Shown here: positions 11,008-20,523 of the stretch, one piece after another
How the letters are laid out: each line of letters begins with the position of its first letter
How positions within the stretch are numbered: position 1 is the first letter of the stretch
From: Berberis thunbergii
Lineage: Eukaryota; Streptophyta; Magnoliopsida; Ranunculales; Berberidaceae
Length of the DNA: 64,000 nt
Direction: 5' to 3'
Assembly (NCBI GenBank): GCA_003290165.1
Contig: QNQO01005892.1
Location: forward strand, 372,001 to 436,000
Program-made: the position numbers and the translations under genes
The notes under the pieces: model-generated
Seen by the model: only the letters and a program-made list of their open reading frames with translations
Database searches by the model: none
What the model was told of the DNA's origin: nothing

Positions 11008-11080
11008 ATATTGTTCCTCTTTCTTTTTTATTGTCCAATCATTGTGGATGTTACCGTGAATTGTTGTTATTTTTTGCAGA

Positions 11081-12793
11081 GAAATTTTCAGGTCCTAACC
11101 TCTCTAAGGAAGAGGAGTGGATAATGAAAAAGTTCAATGGTTTGTCTTTTATGACCATCGAAGAGGTTATAACTCCGAGCAACATTGCACGGAGTAGGCT
11201 ATTTGAGAATTTTCATGAAGTTCCCACTTTGTTAAAAATGTCGACTAGGAAGAGGAAGCTGACAATGCCTAGCTTGACAAGGCTGGCTGAGTTGGAGGCA
11301 ACTCTGCCACCTATTACCCGACCCAAGAAGAAGCGGACTAACCCCAAGATCGCTTTTTTTCATCCGCTGGTTCTAATGGAGAAAGAGGTCACCATTGCGA
11401 AGTATGGGCATGCTCAGTCCACCCAGGAGATGGTTCTGGAAGAGCAGGGTACTTTGGTCGAATTTCCTACCCCCGTCGTTGACCTAAAGGTGGATCATTC
11501 GGAGCTGACAGGCACTGGTGGTGTCGAAGCTTTGCAACTTGTTCGACACTCGTATATGGATCCCGCCACCAAAGCTATTGATGTCCATCTTCCCTGTTCT
11601 GCTGAAGCGTTCGTTCCAGGGAGTAGTCTCCTTCCTCTCTCCTGCCCTCAGACCCTAATGCCAGGCATTAGACTGAGCCGCCAGCTAAGAAGGCTTCGGT
11701 TGGGAAACAAAATCGTCCAAGGGTCCTCTTGGTAATGTGTTGACATCCAGGGTGGAGCGGGAGTACTTTTGAATCAGAGTTAGCTTCACCCTAATGCTCG
11801 AGTCAGTTTCCCTGGCCCAGAGCAAGTACACAAGGATGGCACCTGGAAGTAGACACACCAGTTGCCTCTGAGCGATAAAATTCGCAAGTGGTTTGAGCGG
11901 CAGACCGCTCAGGAGCCGGTATCTGAGGAGACAACCATGGAGGAGCGCGCCGATAAGGGCCAAAGGCACTTAATGCCTGGGATGGCTTTGCTGAATCAAG
12001 CTACCATGGTGGGGGCCGAAGTGTAGTCCACACGTAATAGAATGTATGCCATGGACATGACTTTTTCCAATTTGTAGAAGTCATATTCTGATGCAGTCTA
12101 TTAGATCGAGTCCTTGAACAAGCAGATATGGGACTCTGGTGCAAGGGGGATGAACTCTGAGTTATTGCTGGTCGTGCAGGCTGATTTTGAGGCCAAACTG
12201 TATTCTTCAAGAGCTGAGTTGGAATCTTCCAAGGCTAACTTGGTGTCCGCTAAAACGGAACTGGGGTGCACTCTAGAGGATTTGAAGTGTGTGCAAGAGG
12301 TGGCGGATAAGGTACGGGCTTATTGTGAGCCCAAGTTGCTGAAAGGGAGCAAACTAAGTCTGAATGGAATGCCTTATGCTAAAAGCTTGAGTCCAAAGTT
12401 GCCAACGGACTTCGTCGTGTTCGCGAAGTTTTTGTGCTGGATGAGCTAAATCCGCTGAAACAACAACTGGTAGAGGAGCAATCTCAGGCGGCCGCACTTG
12501 CAGACAGGCTGAAGAATACGGAGAAGAGTCTAGTGGAATCTAAAGCTAGTAAACAAAAGTTGTGTAGACGTCAAACGACTCTAAATTTCGTCAAGGTTGT
12601 CATGGGTAGGCTGGATCTACTAGAGCTGATTGAAGGCGAACGCCATGACCTTGACCTTGACTTTGCTCACTATAAAAAAGTTTCTTATTCGAAGATTTAT
12701 GAGGAAAAAGCTTCTACTCCAGCGCCCTTAACTGGCAATTCAGAACAAACTCCTGACGATGTTGACTCATCCTTTGCAATCTCTTTTGAATAA
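11081..12793 (+). pseudogene. Antisense ORF of the Tat element, exon 2
   Basis: It starts after a splice acceptor (TTTTTTGCAG). The longest open stretch runs to 11735 and has basic clusters (S-T-R-K-R-K-L; R-P-K-K-K-R-T), possible nuclear-localisation signals. After stops, 12114-12449 and 12434-12793 encode heptad-rich segments (A-E-L-E-S-S-K-A-N-L-V-S-A-K; L-A-D-R-L-K-N-T-E-K-S-L), predicted coiled coils. Layout matches the paralogue at 20524-22990. The function of such antisense ORFs is unknown. The premature stops and frame breaks make this copy a pseudogene. Confidence 0.55.
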
Positions 12794-12992
12794 TCGGCCC
12801 TCTGGCCACTAGAACAGATCCTCTCCAACATTTGTAATATTTAAGTTATGACTGAAAGAAAACTTGTTAAGTATTATTTCATACTTGTACTTTATAGAAC
12901 GTAGTTGTTGAGTCTTCTCTGCATTGACATGTCGTTGGGTTGGTCCTTAGACATCTTAATCCGTTCTTAGCGGACTAGGCTTTAGGTCGGAC

Positions 12993-13390
12993 CAGAAGCT
13001 GTAGGGCGATCAAACCAATTAAACCGATCGAACTGATCAAAACTGAACCGATTGGTTCGGTTTAAATTCGATTCGGATCGATTTCGGTTTTAGAAAATTC
13101 AAAATCGAAGTGGTCGATTCGATTTTCGATTTCTATGTGATTTTAACCAACCAAACCGAATCGACCAAATATATATAATAAATAATATATATTTTACATA
13201 TAAATAATATAATATGTTAAATAGTCAGCCCGTTCGGTTACGGTTTGCATAAATTAGAATCGATTCGGTTTCGGATCGGTTTTGTTAATGGTTGGATCAG
13301 TTTCAGTTTGAAAATTTTAAAACCGACCTAAGTCGGTTCGGTTCACGGTTTAAGTGAAAAATTGAACCGTCGGTTCGGTTTTTGACAAGC
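12993..13390. mobile_element. MITE-like repeat rich in AACCGA / TCGGTT
   Basis: The left end starts TAGGGCGATCAAACC and the right end is its loose complement (TCGGTTCGGTTTTTGAC). Between them are many CCGAACC/GGTTCGG motifs in both orientations and an AT-rich centre (13170-13220). This is the pattern of common plant hAT-type MITEs. It interrupts the first unit of the 183-bp array. Flanks 'agaagctg' and 'aagctttg' do not give a clean 8-bp duplication. Confidence 0.5.
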
Positions 13391-13392
13391 TT

Positions 13393-14060
13393 TGACTAGA
13401 CTCCCATTTTCTAAGCCATCGTCATTCACTCTTGGCAGACTAGGTGTTAGAGCGAACCAAAAGCTATTGTCATCAGTCTTTACGAGCTAACTAAACTTTG
13501 GTCAGGTTTAACCACCATTGCCTATGGTTGGACAATGATCCCTGGCAAGCCATCGTGGTCAGACTCCATGAGCTTTGACTAGACTCCCACTTTCTAAGCC
13601 ATCATCATCCACTCTTGGTGGACTAGGCATTAGAGCGGACCAGAAGTTGTTGTCATCAGTCTTTACGAGCTGACTAAACTTTGGTCAGGTTCGATCACCA
13701 TTGTCTATGGTTGGACAATGATCCCTGGCAAACCATCGTAGCCATGCTCCATGAGCTCTGACTAGACTTCCACTTTCTAAGCCATCGCCATCCACTCTTG
13801 GCGGACTAGGCATTAGAATAAAACAAAAGTTGTCTTCATCAGTCTTTACGAGCTGACTAAACTTTGGTCAAGTTCGACTAGCATTGTCTATGATTGGACA
13901 ATGATTTCTGACAATCCATCGTGGTCATGCTCCATGAGCTCTGACTAGACTCCCACTTTCTAAGTCATCGTCATCCACTTTTGGTAGACTAGGTGTTAGA
14001 GCGGACCAAAAGTGATCATCATCAGTCTTTACAAGCTGAATAAATGGTCAATTTCGATAA
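13393..14060. repeat. 183-bp tandem array in the Tat element
   Basis: The phrase TGACTAGACT(C/T)CCA begins units at 13393, 13576, 13759 and 13942, giving exact 183-bp spacing. Each unit contains 'taagccatcgtcatccactc', 'gactaggtgttagagcg', 'catcagtctttacgagctga' and 'ttggacaatgatccctggca'. A partial older unit before the MITE (about 12900-12992) has the same motifs. The array lies between pol and the antisense ORF. Confidence 0.85.
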
Positions 14061-14229
14061 GTCCGACTTGGGTGTCTTGACTTATGTAACTCATGCGGTG
14101 GTTCGACATGGGGATTGGATCAGCGGGTCTGATGTATAAATCAGGTAGTAATAGATTGATTTAATATCCAGCTAGATTTGATGAACAACGGTGGAACTTC
14201 AGTAAAAGCAAATACCTTCATCAATAATA

Positions 14230-15290
14230 TTATTTTAAGGTGCTCTACGTTCCATGGTGCTTAAGGCTCTCCCTGTTAATGTCTTCTAACCAATATGCTC
14301 CTGGCCTGTTGACCTTAGTTACTTTGTAGGGCCCTTCCCAGTATGGGTTTAGTTTGCCCATGCCTTGTCCTTTAGTGTTTTGCTGGGTTTTTTGAGCATC
14401 CAGTCTCCCATTTTGAACTCTCGTGGCTTGACTTTCTTATTGTAGTACTATGCCATTCTTTGTTGGTAGGCAGCTTGGCAGAAGCCTCATCTCTCCTTTC
14501 CTCGAGGAGGTCTAATTTGATGCACAAAGCTTCGCCATTACCTTCTGACCTGAACTCTTTCGTTATGAACGTCGACATCTCTAGCTCTATTCGGACCATT
14601 GCTTCCGATCCGTAAGTTAGGGCGAAAGGCGTTTATCCAGTCGGGGTTTTTTTGGTAGTCGGATATGCCCAGAGGATTCCCGATAACGCCAAAACTCACC
14701 GGCCCTGGCCGTGTCAAGTTTTATTTTGAGCGCTTTCAAGATCGTCCTGTTGGTGATTTCCGCATGGTTGTTGGCTTGGTGGTGCCCTGGCGAGGGGAAG
14801 TAGTGACTGATGTCAAGATTTTCGCATAGTTTTTCAACCTTTCTGTTTTTGAACTGAGTTCCATACTTCCGTTGTCATTGACTAGTGTCCTTGGAATGCC
14901 AAATTTGTAGACAATAGAGGTCCATATGAAATTATCAATTTGATTTTTGCCTATCTTGGACAGGGGCTCCACTTCAACCCATTCGCTGAAGTAATCCACA
15001 ACTACGAGGAGAAACCTCTTATTGGTGGAGACGGGGAGCGGTTCGATGATATCCATTCCCTACTATGAAAAAAACCATGGGCTTGTCATTGGAGTCAAGG
15101 GCTGAGTAGGCATGTGCATGTACGATGAAAACCTCTGACATTTGTCCCATTTTCGGACTATATCCTTGGTGTTTTGTTGCATCCTCGGCCAATAGTACCC
15201 TAAAGTTAGGGCTTTTGTGTGCCAAAGTTTTCCCGCTTGGGTGGTTCCCACAAATGCCTTCATGAATCTCTTTGAGAACATGGTTCCCCT
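14230..15290 (-). pseudogene. Integrase region of the Tat element
   Basis: From high to low coordinates: the region after the zinc-binding part (L-G-Y-Y-W-P-R-M, near 15225), then the core with M-D-I-I-E-P-L-P and V-V-D-Y-F-S-E-W-V-E-V-E-P-L. A D at the expected second position lies in V-N-D-N-G. The C-terminal part has L-D-L-L-E-E-R-R-D-E-A, then K-M-G-D-W and W-E-G-P-Y-K-V, typical of Tat integrases. Stops and frame changes split it into at least four pieces. Confidence 0.8.
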
Positions 15291-15559
15291 ATGAGGAGGT
15301 TAGGCATCTGAGTAAGGGTCCCATGGCTGACCTTCTGTAGAGCTTTTCATTCAGGAGAGTATACTAGTTGCCCTATTTTTCAGCTTTCTGGCTTTTGCCT
15401 TCTCTGTTGAGAGTGCTCTGTTCTTGACATACTCAATGATGGAATTCATCCAGCTTGTCTCTCTGTCTTTTGTAAAGACATCGTTGGGATCTTTTTCTTC
15501 CAGCTTGTCTACCCAAATTTGATGAGCCAGTCTGAAGTCTCAACCAAAGTTGAGGTTTT

Positions 15560-15925
15560 TTTGCCAGTGTGTCATCCCTTTCATTGTCATATCTGGGACA
15601 CTACGTGAGCTATAACCTTTTGAATCTGCTAATGGTGTTGATCACCTTTTCGTGGTAGGCCAAGATTCTAGGATCTTTGCTGCTGAACTTCCCTTTGATC
15701 TGGTTGATTACTAGGCGAGAGTCACTGTACGCGGTTAGTTCATCTATTCCAATCCCCTTGGCGAGTTTTAGGTCGAATAAGAGGGCTTCGTATTCTGTTT
15801 CGTTGTTTGTGGCGGGGAAGCCGAACCTAACAGCCTTTTCTAGGGTGAACCCGCCTTGAAAGCAGAGAGTGATTCCAGCTCTGCTTTCGTTTATTGTGGA
15901 TGACCTGTCACAACATAGGATCCAA
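15560..15925 (-). pseudogene. Second RNase H region (Tat-type)
   Basis: The minus-strand translation contains V-R-F-G-F-P-A-T-N-N-E-T-E-Y-E-A-L-L and Y-S-D-S-R-L-V-I-N-Q-I. These match the additional RNase H domain that Tat elements carry between the ordinary RNase H and integrase, with the catalytic E and D of this fold in the usual contexts. Confidence 0.7.
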
Positions 15926-15960
15926 CCTTGGTTGTCTAATCTCTGCTCCTGGTCGTCTGA

Positions 15961-16472
15961 CTAATGTTCCCTACTGTTGGTAAGTTCGGCGATGAAGTCT
16001 GCCAACGCTTGAGCATTGATGGTTGTTCTTGGGGCATAGTTGATATCAAACTGCGCTAGTTCAATTGACCATTTAACCATCATGCCTGAAAATTTTGGCT
16101 TGTGCAGTATTGTGCGGAGTGGATGTTTGGTCAGGATCGTTATAGAGTGGGCTTGGAAGTAAAACACAATTTCTTAGAGGAGACGACCAACGCCAATGCT
16201 AGCTTATCTAGATTCGGGTAGTTTGCCTCCGCTTCCACGAAGGTTTTGCTGGCATAGTATACTGGTATTTGTACTATTTTATTGTTCCACAACAGAAGTG
16301 AACTAAAGGCATGCTTTGAGACAAATATATACAAGTAAAGTGTCTCTCCTCGCACTGATTTCAAAAGTATCTCCGTACTTCCCATATATGCTTCCAGAGT
16401 ATGAAAGGCCCGCTTGCACTCTTGATCCCATTCGAAACCTTTGATTCCTCTTAGAATTAAAAAAAAAGGCAA
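15961..16472 (-). pseudogene. RNase H connected to reverse transcriptase
   Basis: The first part (16472-16140) has F-x-W-D-Q-E-C, A-F-x-x-L, then V-Y-Y-A-S-K-T-F, the RT-connection/RNase H region. The next part (16167-15961) has I-T-I-L-T-K-H-P-L and F-D-I-N-Y-A-P-R-T. The family usually has a conserved T-D motif before H-P-L; this copy reads T-K. The frames overlap, indicating a frameshift. Confidence 0.7.
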
Positions 16473-16479
16473 TTGTCAG

Positions 16480-17225
16480 ATGATATGGAAATAAACCTGT
16501 TGAGTGCTGCCACCTTCCAGTCAGGTTCTAAACTTCCATGATGGTCGGAACTTCATATCAAAAAGAGTCTGAATATGCTTTGGATCGACTTCTATCACTC
16601 TTCGGTTTACTATGTATCCTAGGAATTTACCCGACTCAACCCCAAAGGAGCATTTTTGCGGATTGAGCTTCATCTAATACTTGTCGAGCTGAGTGAATGC
16701 TTTTACAAGGTTCGCGATGTGATCCAAACTACGGAGGCTTCTGACTAGTATGTCATCTTTATAGACCTCCATGGTCCTGCCGATTTGTTCCTTGAACATC
16801 CGGTTCACCAGTCATTGATACGTTGCCCCCACGTTCTTTAGGCTAAACGACATCACCCGATAATAGTATGTCCTTCTTTCAGTTATGAAAAAGGTCTTCT
16901 TTTGGCCTGGGGAGTGTATTTGTATCTGGTTATATCCGGAATAGGCATCCATGAAACTCAGAAGGTTGGGTCCAAATGTGGCATCCAAGATCTAATCAAC
17001 GCGGGAAAGTGAAAAGTTGTCTTTCAGACAAGCCTTGTTCAAGTTTGTGTAATCTATGCATACTCTCCACTTCCCATTCTTCCTTTTTAACAAGATTGTA
17101 TTCGCCGGCCTGTCTGGGTACTGTGCCTCCTTGATCATGTCAAGGTTGAGTAACCTCTATACCTCTTTGTTTATGATATGATTTTTTTTGGGGGCCAAGG
17201 TGTCTTCTTTTGCCTGATTGTTTTT
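16480..17225 (-). pseudogene. Reverse transcriptase of the Tat element
   Basis: Minus-strand translation shows W-R-V-C-I-D-Y-T-N-L-N-K-A-like and D-A-Y-S-G-Y-N-Q-I-Q motifs (near 17040-16920), then motifs like F-x-V-M-S-F-S-L-K-N-V-G-A-T-Y-Q (near 16830) and V-Y-K-D-D-I-L-V-K-S, where the family has V-Y-(V/I)-D-D-M. Multiple stops interrupt it. It is the catalytic part of gag-pol, and the neighbouring pieces are in the same order as in active Tat elements. Confidence 0.7.
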
Positions 17226-17245
17226 TGCATAGGGTCAACTTCCAG

Positions 17246-18850
17246 TCAATGAGTGATTGCAGAGGGGTCAATTCCCACTTTGTCTCGCATCGTCCAGGCG
17301 AAGACATCTTGATTTTGCTGCAACAGCTTTATCAGCCGTTCTGCTAACGTTTTGCTCAAGCGAGAACCTATTTGGACGACTTTGTTGTTATTGAGGTTAT
17401 CGAGGTAGATCATGATCAATTCCTCCTCCAACGGATTGACATTAGGTCTCTCCCTCGGACTAATTGGAGTCTCATCATCTGAGTGGGGAGAATCTTCTTC
17501 CTTTTCTGGACCCGAGCTTTGAGATGTCTGAGCCACAGGCTCAGACTGTAATTTCTAGCTGTCAAGCTGCTTAAGTGCTATGTAGTGGCAGTTTCTGGCT
17601 AATGGTTGGTCTCCTTGAATGGTGCTTATTGCCTGATTGGCAGGGTATTTGATGTATTGGTGCAAAGTAGAAACTACCGCCTCCATCTGATGGAACCAAG
17701 GCCTTCCCAGGATGATGTTGTAGGTGGATGGGGCATCAACCACCATGAACTCCTGAAACATGATTTTTTGTTGTGGTTTTCCCGCCACTACCATTAGTCT
17801 CATCTTCTCGACAGGGAAACACTTCTCCCAGCTGAACCCTACCATGGAATGACTGATGGGGGAGTCAGGTTCTTTTTTTTTGCTGCATGCTGTGGAATGC
17901 GCTGAGGAATAGAATGTTCAAGGAGCTCTCGGTGTCTACCAAGGATCTATTCACTTCCTACTTCGCAATGAGGACTAAAATAACCAGGGCGTCATTATGA
18001 TAAAATTAGATGCCCTGGAGGTCTCTATCTGTGAAAGTCAGTGACGAGATCAGGTTCTGGACGCGAGCGTGTTGCACTTGTCAGTCTCTGTAGTATGATC
18101 GAGTCTGCATCTCGCGAAGTGTCATCTTTCGGGATCTGTTAAACTGCTCAGCTTCCGAGCACACTCCGTGAAGGACACATAACCTTCTTTTCTTCAATTT
18201 CTTTGACGATCTGTTCTCTTTCCTTCACTCAGTCTTGTCTGTTGTCTGGGGGCTCTTTAGTAAGTTTGCCATGTCAACATCTCTTTGAGAGTGATGTATT
18301 TCAGGGCGCTCTTCAATAAGTCTGCCATGTTAGTCGGATGTTCCAAGGTGAGGAAGTTGTAAAACTGGTCTCTCCTCAGACTCGAGGTAAAGGCTGTGAC
18401 TGAGGTGTCATCATTGCAATCGTCAATGAGAGTTAACTCGTCATTAAAGTGGGTGCTCAGTGTCTCGTTTGGTTTCATTTTGAGGCCGAGTAGTTAATGT
18501 AGGCCCTTCCCAATCCATTGATTGCTGAAAAAGCGGGTGATAAATGCTTTGGTTAGCATCCTGATCGAGTCAATAGACTTCGGCGAGAGAATGTGGAACC
18601 AAGTCAACGCCGCTTTCTTCAAGATGGTGGGGAATGTTCAGCACATTACAGCTCCATATCCTTTTCCAGGCTGGTGTTAATGGCGTAAGTGGTCGGACGG
18701 GTCCTCTATCCAGTCGTAAAACTCCAGCTTTGGCAGACTGAACTTCTTCGGTAGTGGCTCGTTCATGATATGATCTGTGAACGAGGGGATGGTGAGGTTG
18801 TACATCATGTCTAGATTAGTGCTCCAAGCCGGAGGGGGTTTTGCAAGGCG
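17246..18850 (-). pseudogene. gag and protease region of the Tat element
   Basis: Three blocks are recognisable. Gag motifs lie at 18850-18257 (P-P-A-W-S-T-N-L-D, Y-D-W-I-E-D-P-S-D-H, then N-E-T-L-S-T-H-F-N and H-P-T-N-M-A-D-L-L). The post-protease segment at 17845-17555 contains A-P-S-T-Y-N-I-I-L-G-R-P-W and S-T-L-H-Q-Y-I-K-Y-P. A linker at 17536-17246 ends in Q-Q-N-Q-D-V-F-A-W-T, the usual lead-in to RT. Frames are interrupted between blocks. Confidence 0.75.
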
Positions 18851-18973
18851 GGTTTGTCAGCCTTAGACGCCGGGTCTTCGTAGGGCTCTCATCATTATGG
18901 CTCTCCTTTTCTCCTTGGCCTTGACCTGCACAGGGAACGCACGTGAGCCAAATACCATCGTTATGGCAGCCGA

Positions 18974-19555
18974 TGACACTCCGATGCTTAAGTCAAACAA
19001 GGCTTGAGAAAGGTGTAATGCTATAAATTGGGTTATGTAACATACCTTTGTTCCTCAAACTTATGCCCTATTTATCTTGTGAGAGTCCTTGTTCAGCATT
19101 GGTGTTGTAGTTTATGAAAAAATATCTTGTTAGAGATCCTTTCTTTGTTGGGAGTCGTCCATGTATGAGGGTTTCCCTACACGACTTGTACTCTGATATC
19201 TGTTGGGGATTCTTCCCTTGTGGAGTGTTGTCTATGCAAGATAGTTTCCATGCACGAGTTATACTCTGGTATTTGCTTCCTAGTGTGAGTCAATGTATCG
19301 CTAGGATGCATGTCTTAAGTCAAACTTCTAGATATTTTCCTTAATAGGTCTTACGGATACTGGGCTTGACCATATGACATATGGGCTTAATAGGGTGCCG
19401 CTGATTGGGTCCAACCTCGTGGACCTTGCCTCAGTGGGTTTTGTGTCATCTGGGCTTGCCAGGTTGGGTTCTCATCTAGGCCCACTTTACTTTATTGATG
19501 AGATCATCATGACACGTGTACAGTGCAAATTACTGGACGGTTTGGTGTATCATCA
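18974..19555 (-). repeat. 5' LTR of the Tat element
   Basis: About 582 bp on the plus strand from TGACACTCCGATGC to ATGGTGTATCATCA-type sequence. In element orientation it starts TGATGATACACC. The upstream plus-strand sequence (ctgcacagggaacgcacgtg) has a counterpart before the LTR at 19711, which helps fix the boundary. Confidence 0.8.
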
Positions 19556-19710
19556 ATAACGCTTGTGAATGTTATTAACTGATAGTGTTTAGAAATTCTA
19601 TTAAATAAAACATAACATGGGTATATATAACACTTATAAAAGCTGATGCAGTCATTTTTCGTTTCCTGATTTTACCTAGTCCTGCTGACCTGCACAAGTG
19701 ACGCAGTCGA

Positions 19711-20262
19711 TGGCACTCTGATGCTAAAGTCAAGCAGGGATCTGAGGAAGGTGTAATGCGGTAAACATGGAACTTATAGCCTACCTTAGCTTACCAACCT
19801 CATGTCTTATTTATAATACAGGAGTCCTGATTTCACCAGGCCATCGAAGACGTAGTTTAGGAAGGAGATCTTCATGGAGATCCTTCTCTAATTAGGAGTT
19901 GTGTTGTAGAGAGGAAGTTCCCTATTAGCCATGCAAAAGATATTTCCCTATCTGAGGGTAATCCGTAAAAGGAAGTTTCCCTATGTGACCTCTAGTATTT
20001 GCTTCCTAATCGGAAGTGGAAAGCTGTTGTAATTACCTGTCCAAAGATGATCATTGAGATACTTGCCTTAATAAGGCTTACAGGTATTGAGGATAGTTGT
20101 AAGATGTGTGGGCTTAGCAAGCTGTAAGAGTTCGGGTCCATTTGGCGGGCTTATAACCACTTGGGCCAGATCAGAGTTGGGTTGACACTGGGGCCCGTAA
20201 TTTCTCAAGATCATCATGATATGTGTATGGCTCAGGGATGTGACCGTTTTGGTGTATCATCA
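19711..20262 (-). repeat. LTR of a related Tat element
   Basis: About 552 bp, alignable to 18974-19555 but clearly diverged. It begins TGGCACTCTGATGCT and ends GGTGTATCATCA on the plus strand. A purine tract follows in the minus sense (CTCGAGGGAGTAGC at 20263-20275), so it serves as the 3' LTR of the partial element to its right. About 60 bp to its left resemble the primer-site side of the first element, so internal-type sequence flanks it on both sides. Confidence 0.75.
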
Positions 20263-20523
20263 GCTACTCCCTCGAGTTAGTGGATCGTCACATTGACTCG
20301 CTAAGTCATCTCTTGAAAAGATAAGTCATTCATGATGATTGAGTCTGAATCGTTGCTTAAGCTACGCGCTGCATTTAATGATCATGCATCAGTTCAGTGG
20401 AAAATAGGCAGGAACTTGATCCCTATTTAGGTCATCCGTTGTTCGGAGTCTGACCCTTTTATTTTCTTTCCTTTTGAAGATGTTATATTCATCTTCTAAC
20501 TAAAAAGACAGTTTGTCTTTTTC

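Larger units (their letters stand above)
9126..19555 (-). mobile_element. Ty3/gypsy retrotransposon, Tat-type, with an antisense ORF
   Basis: LTRs at 9126-9564 and 18974-19555 flank a minus-strand gag-pol (18850 down to 14230) and a plus-strand ORF (9840-12793) lying between pol and the 3' LTR. The polypurine tract beside the left LTR fixes the minus orientation. Two RNase H regions follow the RT, a known hallmark of the Tat group. An antisense ORF between pol and the 3' LTR is known from some Tat-type elements such as Grande. A TRIM, a MITE-like repeat and a tandem array sit inside. The 3' LTR lacks about 145 bp, and coding parts carry stops and frameshifts, so the element is dead. Confidence 0.85.
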
